Shown one piece after another: positions 23,690-35,120 of a DNA stretch of 64,000 nucleotides. Each line of letters begins with the position of its first letter. Position 1 is the first letter of the stretch. The notes under the pieces were generated by a model. That model was not told the DNA's origin. It worked only from the letters and a program-made list of their open reading frames with translations, and did not search any database. Made by a program: the position numbers and the translations under genes. The stretch lies in contig NC_087082.1 of the NCBI RefSeq assembly GCF_026151205.1, positions 9,804,901 through 9,868,900 on the forward strand, written 5' to 3'. The stretch is from Bolinopsis microptera (taxonomy: Eukaryota; Ctenophora; Tentaculata; Lobata; Bolinopsidae).

Positions 23690-24450
23690 AGGCTCACAAG
23701 CTCCCACATGACGTGTAACCCCGGCCCAGCATTTGGTTTTGGATCGGACACTCAAAACAACGATAGAGGAGCGGTCTACACGCTCACAGGCTACTACGTC
23801 TCGTGTAACCCCAGGATTTAACACGCTCACAGGGTACCACGTCTCGTGTAACCCTAGGACTCTAACACTTGACAGACTCTAACACGCTCACAGGCTTCCA
23901 CGTCTCGTGTACCCTAGGATTCGGTTTTGGATCGGACACTCAAAACAACGATAGAGGAGCGGTCTACACGCTCACAGGCTACCATGTCTCGTGTAACCCC
24001 AGGATTTAGCACGCTCACAGGCTACCACGTCTCGTGTAACTCTAGGACTCTAACACTTAACAGACTCTAACACGCTCACAGGCTTCCACGTCTCGTGTAC
24101 CCTAGGATTCGGTTTTGGATCGGACACTCAAAACAACGATAGAGGAGCGGTCTACACGCTCACAGGCTACCATGTCTCGTGTAACCCCAGGATTTAACAC
24201 GCTCACAGGCTACCACGTCTCGTGTAACTCTAGGACTCTAACACTTAACAGACTCTAACACGCTCACAGGCTTCCACGTCTCGTGTACCCTAGGATTCGG
24301 TTTTGGATCGGATACTCAAAACAACGATAGAGGAGCGGTCTACACGCTCACAGGCTACCATGTCTCGTGTAACCCCAGGATTTGACTCGCTCACAGGCTT
24401 CCAAGTCTTGTGTAACTCCAGGATTTAGTTTAGATTTGTCACTCAAAAAT
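23690..24450. repeat. 188-bp satellite with about 44-bp subrepeats
   Basis: The landmark TTTTGGATCGGACACTCAAA starts at 23737, 23925, 24113 and 24301, exactly 188 bp apart. Within each unit the block ACACGCTCACAGGCT(A/T)CCA with CGTCTCGTGTAACCC recurs three times, so the satellite arose by amplification of a shorter unit. Looser copies extend to the edges. Confidence 0.9.
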
Positions 24451-24639
24451 CGAAAGAGGAGCGGTCTACAGTGACGTTACATGAGCATTGCATACTCCTA
24501 CGAGTTGCACGTAGCAGGCCATGACCTCCCCTGGAAGTCCCTGTCTCTCTGTCGTTAACCCGGCGGGGTTGCACCAAGGGCGGTGGTAACAAAACTTCAA
24601 GACTCTCGGAGTATGTTGTCGATATCTATGTTTAATATA

Positions 24640-25999
24640 GGGGGGGGGGGGGGGGGGTTGACATGTCTCCGTTGTCTTTTGTCTTTTTTGAAACGATAGG
24701 GTGCAGAGACATGTCCTGGAGACATTGGAGACATTGGAGACAAAGCTTTTGGAGACATTGGAGACACTGGAGACTTAGATGTATGATTGGAAAAGGAGGA
24801 GGATCTAGGAGGAGGATGACCCAGGAGGAGGACTCAGGAGGAGAAGGAGGAGGATGAGGACTCAGTGCAGGAGGAGGACTCAGGAAGAGGACTGAGGAGG
24901 ACTGAGAAGGAGGAGGACTGAGGAGTACTGAGGAGTACTGAGGAGGATGGCTGAGCTGGAGGAGGAGGACCTAGGAGGAGGAAGACCCGGAAGGAGGACT
25001 CAGGAGGAGGAGGAGAACTCAGGAAGAGGACTGAGGAGGACTGAGGAGGAGGAGGAGGAGGATTGAATAGGAGGAGGAGGAGGAGGGGGACTGGGGAGGA
25101 CTGAGGAGGAGGAGGACTGACGAGAAGGATGAGGAGGAGAACTGAGGACTAAGGAGGAAGAGGAGGAGGATGAAGAGGAGGAAGAGGACCCAGGAGGAGG
25201 AGGACTGAAGAGGAGGATGAGGATAAGGACTGAGGAAGAGGACTCAGGAGGAGGAGGAGGAGGACTCAGGAGGAGGACTCAGGATAACTGAGGAGAAGGA
25301 GGAGTGAATATGAGGAGAAGGAGGGGGACTGGGGAGGACTGAGGAGGATGGCTGAGGAGGATGGCTGAGGAGGATGACTGAGGAGGATGACTGAGGAGGA
25401 TGACTGAGAGGAGGGGGAGGAGGAGGAGGAGAAGGACTGAGGAGAAGGAGGACCTAGGAGTAGGAGGACTCAGGAAGAGGACTCAGGAAGAGGACTCAGG
25501 AGGAGGAATGAGAAGGAGGAGGACTGAGGAGAACTGAATAGGAGGAGGAGGGGGACTGGGGGAGACTGAGGAGGAGGGGGACTTGGGGAGGACTGAGGAG
25601 GAGGACTGACGAGAAGGATGAGGAGGAGGACTGAGGAGGAGGACTGATGATTGAGGAGGAAGAGGAGGAGGATGAAGAGGAAGAGGAGGACCCAGGAGGA
25701 GGACCCAGGAGGAGGAGGAGAATGACTGAGGAGGACTGGAAGGAGAAAGAGGAGGAGGAGTCTCCAAAAGCTGTGTCTCCAATGTCTCCAATGCCCCTAA
25801 TATCCATTTTATGTCCCTAATGTTCCCAATGTCCCCAATGTCCCCAATGTCTCCAATGTCTCCAAAAGCTGTGTCTCTAATGTCCCCAATGTCTCCAATG
25901 TCTCCAAAAGCTGTGTCTCCAATGTCTTTGTCTTTTTCGAAAAGATAAGGTGCGGGAGACATTGGAGACATGTCACCCCCCCCCCCCCCCCCCCCCCCC
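24640..25999. mobile_element. Inverted-repeat element filled with a 1-kb polypurine minisatellite
   Basis: Both flanks carry AATATA (24634-24639 and 26000-26005), a likely 6-bp target duplication. The ends are a G run (18-19 bases) followed by TGACATGTCTCC, inverted at the right. Inside come inverted blocks of GGAGACATT repeats (24710-24775; 25760-25975 in reverse). About 24795-25760 is almost pure GA-rich GAGGAGGACTGAGGA sequence. Minus-strand proline/serine-rich ORFs across it are compositional artefacts. Confidence 0.8.
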
Positions 26000-26005
26000 A
26001 ATATA

Positions 26006-27229
26006 TCTATGGTATATAATTTGGGAGTCTCTCTCTCCAGCAGCAGGAGTTGGAGAATGGGGACGCGTTGTGAAAGCCACCGACCAATCAAAAGATTCAC
26101 CAGATCATGACTGTAAATCACAAGGCTTCGACAAGGCTATAGTAAATAAAAGGTAATGCTTTAGACGATGATAGAAAGTCAAAATTTTGAAACAGTTGCT
26201 AGGGGACCCGTTGCGGTTGCTATGGAGTATGATGGGCAATGCAAATGGTGACGTAAAAACTTGAAAGAACACGGTGTTCTTTCAAGTTCTTAGAACACCT
26301 TTAAACCTTAGAAGTTAGAACTACCAATAACTTTTTACAGAGTGAAGTTTAGACAAATGGATAAAAAGTTATCCAAAAAAAACATCGGCCTCGCTATAAT
26401 TCATATTTTTGTCGACAAAATAATATGTAAATGTAATGTACGCGCACAGATTGAGATAGTGCTCACGAAAGTTACACTTTGTACAAATTTACTTCGAAAA
26501 TTACGCGGGAATCCGCCCACGTGTGAGCCCCGCGACGGCCAACCGCACCCTAAGGTATGTGTGTAGAATAAGATAATGTATATAGATTGACATCCTATCG
26601 TAGTAATTAAGTAGTGACCTAATTGCGATCATCATGTGTACATCTTGTGATAACATATTTTTTGGTTTTACTAAAAGCGTTGTTAGCTGATCAGATCGCA
26701 AATAACTTATCAATAAAATTCACTTACATGGTAGATTGCAGAGTGCAGACCAAGAACTAGAACATGGACTGCATGTGCGAAGTCTTTTTTTTTCATTATG
26801 GTCAGATATCATACCGATGAGTCAAGTGAGTGGATACTTCGACAATATCTTCCTCTCAGTCTCCATTATGGATACCGAACTTTAACCCTTATTCTCGGCT
26901 CATTATTAAGTTATTACCGGGCCAAGAGTCAACACGTTACCTGAGTATTGAATTATATAAGCGCATTGTACTGATTGTAACTCTAGTGATAATTTGTGAT
27001 AACATACAATATAAACCTTCAAATGCAAAAATTCAACCGTCTGCGACCTTGAAAATGACCTATAGTCAATTTAAATAGACACTTAAAGTCAAATAACTTG
27101 CCTGCATATACAGTTTAGAGAATACTGATGTTATCTTGTTACATATTACACTTGATTAGTCCTTGCTATGGAAAATTATAATTAAAAGCAACATTACTAA
27201 TTGGGTTTAAAAATACCTAATTCAAATAA
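26006..27229. other. Mostly featureless stretch with a 31-bp palindrome
   Basis: At about 26258-26290 AACTTGAAAGAACAC and its reverse complement are separated by a single G. No gene was supported elsewhere here. Confidence 0.5.
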
Positions 27230-27575
27230 AATTTAATACAAACTGAGCTCTTTGTTTTAATATCAATATTCGAGGGCTTAAATGGTAAAGGTACGATCAA
27301 ATGTTAATTCCACACAAATGGTTTACTGTTATAATAAAGCAAATCGTCGAGTAAACACAGTGTGTAAACAAATATATGAGACATAGTAGAAACACTTAAT
27401 AACTGGTTTCCTAGCAGCGATGTGATGTAGGTATAATAAGCCCTCACATTCTGTCGGGCCTATTATTATGGCAATTCGTCCGGGAGTGGTTAAACAATTT
27501 AAAGGGCAGGCATGAGGGGCCTTCACAAAAGTCACGTATTCAACGTCCCACTTGATGTTTAAATCTATAAATGAT
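27230..27575. repeat. About 340-bp repeat family, copy 1
   Basis: Starts ATACAAACTGAGCTCTTTG and includes AAGCAAATCGTCGAGTAAAC, CTCACATTCTGTCGGGCC and CACGTATTCAACGTCC. Further copies lie at 29185-29545, 29546-29830 and, starting mid-unit, 30113-30350. No domain was recognised in any frame. Confidence 0.8.
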
Positions 27576-28488
27576 CGAAATAAATTTTCGTGCACATACA
27601 GAATGAATGGTTATTGGTTAATAATTTAATATATATGTAGACCAAGCTCTGTGCACGGGATGCTTCCTGGAAGAATCCAGTTCTTTTAGCTTTTTAGCGG
27701 GGCACCCTACCTGAAGCCAAATTGAGATATAATAATCATATTCCTAGGAAAATAATCAGAAATCGAATACCAATCAAATAATATGATATATAGGAGTAGT
27801 AACCATATTTACTATGCAAAATGCCCCAACCACACAGTGTAAATTAATATATAATATTCAAATTCCATATCATCATTAAACCTCAATAGTCAATATAATA
27901 GCCCAAGCAAAATTCAATAACTTCTTATATACGATACCTTACTGTCATACTACAAATTAATTATACATTTGAATCTGTTAACTAGAGAATAAATTTCTAA
28001 ACCTAATGCAAGTGAAATAATTTAGATGCAATAATGAATGCCTAATGTGAGTATCATCTGTCAATGTCCTTGTAAAACAGTCTGTACAAGAGATATGAGT
28101 AACTAATATAGAAAAGAAAAAACAGGAAGATGTCGTCTGTTGAAAAATAAATAAAATATCTAGAATATAAATTAAAATATAAAATAACATTCAGTCAATG
28201 TGTCGTCAATAAACTGTACAATTATCAAATGTTAAAACTGGGTGATACAGTCACCAAAAATAAATATTAAGTATAATAAGTTAATAAATTAAATTTGGTC
28301 TATAAAACTACCACTAGGTATAATAGGTCAATAAATTAAAAGTGGTTTATAAAACTACCACTGTGCGAACCCCTTCTCCAGTTAAAACATGTCAGTCATG
28401 TGCAAAATCAATCAGAATGGTAAGGTGGTAAAAAAAGGGAATATCCTTCAATTATATATGCCTCAGATTTAAAAGAATTAGAAGATAC
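27576..28488. other. AT-rich stretch between repeat copy and LINE fragment
   Basis: A short direct repeat (ATTAAATTTGGTCTATAAAAC and ATTAAAAGTGGTTTATAAAAC) lies near 28285-28360. No gene was seen. Confidence 0.4.
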
Positions 28489-29191
28489 TTAGTTATCGTC
28501 GACTATGATTGCAGTGTAAAATTTGTCATATGAATTGTCGACGGTATAATTAGGGTCTGTTGTTATAGATGAGAGTAGCTGTTTCTTATACGAATCACTA
28601 AAGCTTTTAACATCGGGCAGATTTCGTAGATCTGTTGGAACATTATTCCAACATTTTGCCCCCAAGTATTGAAAGTTTTTATGTGATGTTGATCTATTAA
28701 CATATAAGTTGCAGCTTTCGCCGCTACTACTACCTCCTGATATGTAACTAAATTTGTTCATAAAGTTTGTAGGACAATTGTCATGGATGATTCTAAACAT
28801 ATAATTTGACAGATGGAGTTGTCGTCTAAGATGGAGTGGTAACCATTTCATGTCTCTATAAACATTAAGGCTGCTCTCTGTTTGTGGAACGTTGAGAGCT
28901 ATTTTGGCTACCTTTTTGTACAGAGTGTCAAGTTCAGCAAGTTTTGTCTTGCCAGCTCTACAATAGATCGTGTCTAAATCGAATTGTGGTAACATGAGTG
29001 CATTGGCAAACATTTTCCTATATTTAATGGGTAGCAGTGCTTTACTTCTATACATGGCACCAATTCTCTTCATGACCTTCCTAATAATATAATCTACATG
29101 GCTTTTGAAGTTTAATTTACTATCTAGAATGAGGCCAAGATATTTTGTCTCTTTGCACTCTTTGATTGTGAAAGTTACCTCATTACATTCA
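28489..29191 (-). pseudogene. CR1/L2-like LINE reverse transcriptase C-terminal fragment
   Basis: Open on the minus strand from about 29191 to the stop at 28489. Reads ETKYLGLILDSKLNFKSHVD (RT thumb), KRIGAMYRSKALLPIKYR, FDLDTIYCRAGKTKLAELD, then NLYVNRSTSHKNFQYLGAKC and the end FYTAIIVDDN. The C-terminus is clearly related to 6605-6847. It lacks the catalytic core, so it is 5'-truncated, but this part has no frame breaks, which suggests a fairly recent insertion. It is flanked by copies of the 340-bp repeat. Confidence 0.85.
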
Positions 29192-30350
29192 ATACAAACT
29201 GAGCTCTTTGTTTTAATATCATTATCAATGTTCGAGGGATATTTGAGGGCCTAAATAGTAAAGGTACGATCAAATGTTATTTCCACACATATGGTTTACT
29301 GTTATAATATTAAGCAAATCGTCGAGTAAACACAGAGTGTAAACAAATATATGAGACATATTAGAAACACTTAATAACTGGTTTCCTAACAGCGATGTGA
29401 TGTAGGTATAATAAGCCCTCACATTCTGTCGGGCCTATTATTATGGCAATTCGTCCGGGAGTGGTTAAACAATTTAAAGGGCAGGCAGGAGCCTCCACAA
29501 AAGTCACGTATTCAACGTCCTACTTGATGTTCAAATCTATAATACAAACTGAGCTCTTTGTTTTAATATCATTATCAATGTTCGAGGGATATTTGAGGGC
29601 TTAAATAGTAAAGGTACGATCAAATGTTATTTCCACACAAATGGTTAACTGTTATAATTAAGCAAATCGTCGAGTAAACACAGAGTGTAAACAAATATAT
29701 GAGACATATTAGAAACACTTAATAACTGGTTTCCTAGCAGCGATGTGATGTAGGTATAATAAGCCCTCACATTCTGTCGGGCCTATTATAATGGCAATTC
29801 GTCCGGGAGTGGTTAAACAATTTACACGATTTTACACGATTAAAAAATGTATTTGTTATACTGGAATAATAACAATTTTAAAATATAAAATAAATCACTT
29901 CCCTCTGAAGTAGAACAGATGATGGGAGAGCTTCAAACATGGCGATGGAGGGAAGCGGTGTCTCACCGCTGGGAGGTAAATTAATACCCGTATTGCGATG
30001 GTAAAATTTTATGATATGAGATCCCAAGTAAAAAATAACACAAAAAATAAAAAGTGAATGTTGTCAGTGTAGTGAAATCGGAGGCAACATTAATAAAGAC
30101 GTATACACTTAAACCGTTGATTTAAAGGGCAGGCAGGAGCCTCCACACAAGTCACGTATTCAACGTCCCACTTGATGTTTAAATCTATAATACAAACTGA
30201 GCTCTTTGTTTTAATATCAATGTTCGAGGGCTTAAATGGTAAAGGTACGATCTAATATTAATTCCACACAAATGGTTTACTGTTATAATTAAGCAAATCG
30301 TCGAGTAAACACAGAGTGTAAAAAAAACATATGAGACATATTAGAAACAC
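29185..30350. repeat. 340-bp repeat family, copies 2 to 4
   Basis: Copies at 29185-29545 and 29546-29830 are in direct tandem. Copy 4 (30113-30350) begins mid-unit at AAAGGGCAGGCAGGAGCC and then runs into the unit start. This permutation implies an originally tandem array. Positions 29831-30112 hold unrelated AT-rich sequence. Confidence 0.8.
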
Positions 30351-31289
30351 CTGTGATGTGATCGACAGCTTGTTAGTGTACGGCTAGCACGATCCTGTCC
30401 GCAACTGGTCAATCACGTATCGATTGATCAGATCTCAACGGATCACATCAGCATTAGAACAATGGGAGCAACGTCACGAGATTACCTGTGAGCTTGTGAA
30501 ATACGAATGTGAACCGAAGTTACAATATATAATGATCCGAAATTCGGACAGATGTCGCCAAAAACTGCTCCTGTCCGACAGCGAAATCTGTCCGAAATCC
30601 CCAATTCGGCTGTCGGACAGATGTCGCTGCCGGACAGCTGTCGCCCAATAAGAAATTATGCAGGTTAAACCAGTCACAATTGTCGATTATAGATTACTAA
30701 AACGTCTGACCTGTTGAACATACTGATATGATAAAACTGATAATATTTCTGGGATCAGGATAGGCATGAGCAGGTTACAGTAAAGTTAAATATCTACAGA
30801 AACCGAACACTGTGTTTTCAAGGTTCAAAATATTATGTGCCTTTATACTTATACACAAACAGGTCCGACCGGTATACCTTTCAATTAAATGATATGAAAT
30901 GCTTAAACAAGACCAAATCCCCTAAAATATACATTCATTCAACTTGCATTAACAATACTAGTATACAGTGCAGATGGCTCTAAAAGCGAAAGCTATCCTA
31001 TAATCCTACCTAAACAGCAGCAATCAAGGATCGAAATAACTAACGGTAGATCGAGTAGATAAACTAGAATAATTCAAGTTCAAAACCATTACGAATAAAA
31101 TAGCAATAAAGGTCGATCGAATTTATAATTAATAAAGCTGGATCCAAGTCAAAAGCCACAAACATGTTCTCCGCAAGCATTTCGTATTGGCGACACACAA
31201 ATATTCAGTACAATCACGTATGGCGCGGCGCTTTATTATGGAGGGAACTGACTGAGTTCCCTTTTGGTTTGTTATTGTTTGCAAAACGG
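30351..31289. other. Stretch with CGGACAG inverted repeats, no gene
   Basis: Positions 30540-30655 contain at least five copies of CGGACAG or CTGTCCG in both orientations, able to fold extensively. The rest is featureless. Confidence 0.5.
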
Positions 31290-31372
31290 CTATGACCCCC
31301 TGTAGCGTCTTCGACGCTACAGGGGGAGCCGCGCACTTCGTGCGCGGCGGGTCATACAACGTATGACAAGCC
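31290..31372. repeat. Hairpin module, right part
   Basis: The three triloop hairpins of the 16491 module occur in the same order and almost unchanged: TAGCGTC-TTC-GACGCTA, CCGCGCAC-TTC-GTGCGCGG, CATAC-AAC-GTATG. The left part is absent here; a reversed left part lies at 37034-37070. Just after the module, 31374-31400 is an inverted match of 36536-36562 (AGGAGTAGGGACCTTTTC). Confidence 0.8.
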
Positions 31373-31400
31373 AGAAGGAGTAGGGACCTTTTCCGCGTAC

Positions 31401-32171
31401 AATTGGCAAAATTCGGGGTTTGCGATAGCAAAATAAGTTTTTGGAAACACTTATGAAAGTTTCGGCAAAAGTGGAATGTAAAACATGAAATAAAATGTTT
31501 AAATAAATGAATAGTGAAGGTTTGATAAAAATTGAAGAAAACTGTAAAAAATGGTACGTGTCAGAGCAAAAAAAGTTGGGAAAAATCGCAAAAATATGAG
31601 CCAAAAAAGGTGTATAAAATTGTTCATAACTTTTTTTTTGATCATGATAGGAAAAAAATTTTTTTAAGTGCAAAAAGCTGTAAATTTTGTGCGCGTCATA
31701 AATACAATCTTACGCCGCGCAAGACATTGGGATATGAAATATAAGTGCCAACGCAATTTTGTTTCGTCATTCGCGTTGGATCATGACACGTATGATTTGT
31801 ATCATTCCTGCGACTTTTGAATCTTTGCAACGCTTACTTTCTTATCACTGTCAATTGCACTGTTTTTCTTTGTACTTAAACGATCACATTACCGTATTCA
31901 GTTGTTGCTGGCCCGCTCAAGATTTAACTTAGCTAAGAAATATAAATTAGGCTAAAACATATAAGATTGTAATGAATTTGTACATGACGTACAGGGTCTT
32001 GGACGTCGTTCGGATATAAGGTTTAAATTTCTTGGTCTGTTGAACCACAGTTTTGTGAGACATAACAGATTTTGGATTTACATGTTTCATTTTCAAACAA
32101 CCCCACCTAAGAAAAATAACACTTTACTGTGTAACTTGTACATTGTAAGGTAGATCCACATATTTTTAGCT
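31401..32171. other. Stretch without recognised features
   Basis: AT-rich. No supported gene. Confidence 0.4.
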
Positions 32172-32243
32172 ATTTGACACTGGGATTCGAACCCTTGACC
32201 GTCTATTCAAATGGTGACAGCTTAGCCCAATCGGCCATCTAGT
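32172..32243 (-). mobile_element. tRNA-like SINE head
   Basis: Minus strand: box-A-like TGGCCGATTGGGCTAAGC and box B GGGTTCGAATCCC at tRNA-like spacing. Terminal pairing is weak, so a SINE or tRNA pseudogene is more likely than a functional tRNA. Confidence 0.55.
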
Positions 32244-32373
32244 TTTGTTACATAGTGTCTCTTCGTTTTCAACCACAACTAGAATGGTAGCTTAGGATGT
32301 TAGTTTTGACTTCTGATCACGCCTTTCTTACCTTTTGTGACAGATTACATTTAACCGGGTTTACCCTTTCTAG

Positions 32374-32450
32374 CAAAATGTCAAGCACACCAGATTAACC
32401 GATTGGAGCGGAGAGTTGCGGATCAGTGGCAGCAGACTATCGTCCAATCA
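32374..32450 (+). other. Candidate short exon, unassigned
   Basis: A pyrimidine-rich acceptor (CCCTTTCTAG) precedes 77 bp open in one frame, read as KCQAHQINRLERRVADQWQQ followed by TIVQS. It ends at a perfect GTAAGT donor. The 113-bp satellite begins about 40 bp after the donor, so it would lie in the following intron. No partner exon could be proven; a weak acceptor at about 35765 would add only two codons. It may be chance. Confidence 0.25.
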
Positions 32451-32490
32451 GTAAGTATTTATTTTTGTTATTTATTAAGTATTTATTTGC

Positions 32491-35045
32491 AAGTGTAATT
32501 GAACTGAAGTGATAGCTTAGGAACCATAATTCACAACATTCTGCCGACTCAAAACTTTGAAATAGTGACCAGAATTGATCGGTGATTCAGTTTTGAAGTT
32601 TAAAAGTGTAATTGAACTGGAGTGATAGCTTAGGAACCACAATTCACAACATTCTGCCGTATCAAAACTTTAAAATAGTGACCAGGATTGATTGGTGATT
32701 CAGTTTTGAAGTTTAAAAGTGTAATTGAACTGGAGTGATAGCTTAGGAACCATAATTAACAACATTCTGCCGACTCAAAACTTTGAAATAGTGACCAGGA
32801 TTGATTGGTGATTCAGTTTTGAAGTTTAAAAGTGTAATTGAACTGGAGTGATAGCTTAGGAACCATAATTCACAACATTCTGCCGTATCAAAACTTTGAA
32901 ATAGTGACCAGGATTGATTGGTGATTCAGTTTTGAAGTTTAAAAGTGTAATTGAACTGGAGTGATAGCTTAGGAACCATAATTAACAACATTCTGCCGAC
33001 TCAAAACTTTGAAATAGTGACCAGGATTGATTGGTGATTCAGTTTTGAAGTAAGAAAGTGTAATTGAACTGGAGTGATAGCTTATGAGCTATAATTCACA
33101 ACATTCTGCCGTCTCAAAACTTTGAAGTAGTGACAAGAATTGATTGGTGATTCAGTTTTGAAGTTTTGAAGTGTAATTGAACTGGTGTGATAGCTTAGGA
33201 ACCACAATTCACAACATTCTGCCGTCTCAAAACTTTGAAGTAGTGACAAGAATTGATTGGTGATTCAGTTGTGAAGTTTAAAAGTGCAATTGTGGTAATT
33301 TCTAACAACTATATAGTAGCTAACTTTATGCTCAAGTTTTATTAACTTACCATGACCACGTTATTAGCTCAGGAACCATAATTCACAACATTCTGCCGAC
33401 TCAAAACTTTGAAATAGTGATCAGAATTAATTGGTGATTCAGTTTTGAAGTTTAAAAGTGTAATTGAACTGGAGTGATAGCTTAGGAACCATAATTCACA
33501 ACATTCTGCCGACTCAAAACTTTGAAATAGTGACCAGAATTGATCGGTGATTCAGTTTTGAAGTTTAAAAGTGTAATTGAACTGGAGTGATAGCTTAGGA
33601 ACCATAATTCACAACATTCTGCCGTATCAAAACTTTGAAATAGTGACCAGGATTGATTGGTGATTCAGTTTTGAAGTTTAAAAGTGTAATTGAACTGGAG
33701 TGATAGCTTAGGAACCATAATTAACAACATTCTGCCGACTCAAAACTTTGAAATAGTGACCAGGATTGATTGGTGATTCAGTTTTGAAGTAAGAAAATGT
33801 AATTGAACTGGAGTGATAGCTTATGAGCTATAATTCACAACATTCTGCCGTCTCAAAACTTTGAAGTAGTGACAAGAATTGATTGGTGATTCAGTTTTGA
33901 AGTTTTGAAGTGTAATTGAACTGGTGTGATAGCTTAGGAACCATAATTAACAACATTCTGCCGACTCAAAACTTTGAAATAGTGACCAGGATTGATTGGT
34001 GATTCAGTTTTGAAGTTTAAAAGTGTAATTGAACTGGAGTGATAGCTTAGGAACCATAATTCACAACATTCTGCCGTATCAAAACTTTGAAATAGTGACC
34101 AGGATTGATCGGTGATTCAGTTTTGAAGTTTAAAAGTGTAATTGAACTGGAGTGATAGCTTAGGAACCATAATTCACAACATTCTGCCGTATCAAAACTT
34201 TGAAATAGTGACCAGGATTGATTGGTGATTCAGTTTTGAAGTTTAAAAGTGTAATTGAACTGGAGTGATAGCTTAGGAACCATAATTAACAACATTCTGC
34301 CGACTCAAAACTTTGAAATAGTGACCAGGATTGATTGGTGATTCAGTTTTGAAGTTTAAAAGTGTAATTGAACTGGAGTGATAGCTTAGGAACCATAATT
34401 CACAACATTCTGCCGTATCAAAACTTTGAAATAGTGACCAGGATTGATTGGTGATTCAGTTTTGAAGTTTAAAAGTGTAATTGAACTGGAGTGATAGCTT
34501 AGGAACCATAATTAACAACATTCTGCCGACTCAAAACTTTGAAATAGTGACCAGGATTGATTGGTGATTCAGTTTTGAAGTAAGAAAATGTAATTGAACT
34601 GGAGTGATAGCTTAGGAACCATAATTCACAACATTCTGCCGACTCAAAACTTTGAAATAGTGACCAGAATTGATCGGTGATTCAGTTTTGAAGTTTAAAA
34701 GTGTAATTGAACTGGAGTGATAGCTTAGGAACCATAATTCACAACATTCTGCCGTATCAAAACTTTGAAATAGTGACCAGATTGATTGGTGATTCAGTTT
34801 TGAAGTTTAAAAGTGTAATTGAACTGGAGTGATAGCTTAGGAACCATAATTAACAACATTCTGCCGACTCAAAACTTTGAAATAGTGACCAGATTGATTG
34901 GTGATTCAGTTTTGAAGTTTAAAAGTGTAATTGAACTGGAGTGATAGCTTAGGAACCATAATTCACAACATTCTGCCGACTCAAAACTTTGAAATAGTGA
35001 CCAGAATTGATTGGTGATTCAGTTTTAAAGTTTAAAAGTGCAATT
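32491..35045. repeat. 113-bp satellite with 226-bp higher-order dimers
   Basis: About 22 head-to-tail units, for example GTGTAATTGAACTGGAGTG at 32606 and 32719. Two variants often alternate (CCGACTCAAAAC versus CCGTATCAAAAC, and ATTCACAAC versus ATTAACAAC), giving a dimeric higher-order unit. The array is interrupted at 33290-33360 by AATTGTGGTAATTTCTAACA with following sequence. That sequence reappears at the array's right end (35040-35120), so part of the array plus its flank was duplicated. Confidence 0.95.
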
Positions 35046-35120
35046 GTGGTAATTTCTAACAATAATATAGTAGCTAACTTTATGCTCAAGTTTTGTTTAC
35101 TTACCATGACCACGTCATTA

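Noticed and set aside
25483-26121. Minus-strand proline/serine-rich ORFs over the polypurine tract
   Set aside because: They follow directly from GGA/GAGGAG repeats. Several frames are open at once and there is no domain.
32491-35045. CRISPR-like array
   Set aside because: Units are contiguous with no unique spacers. This is a eukaryotic satellite.
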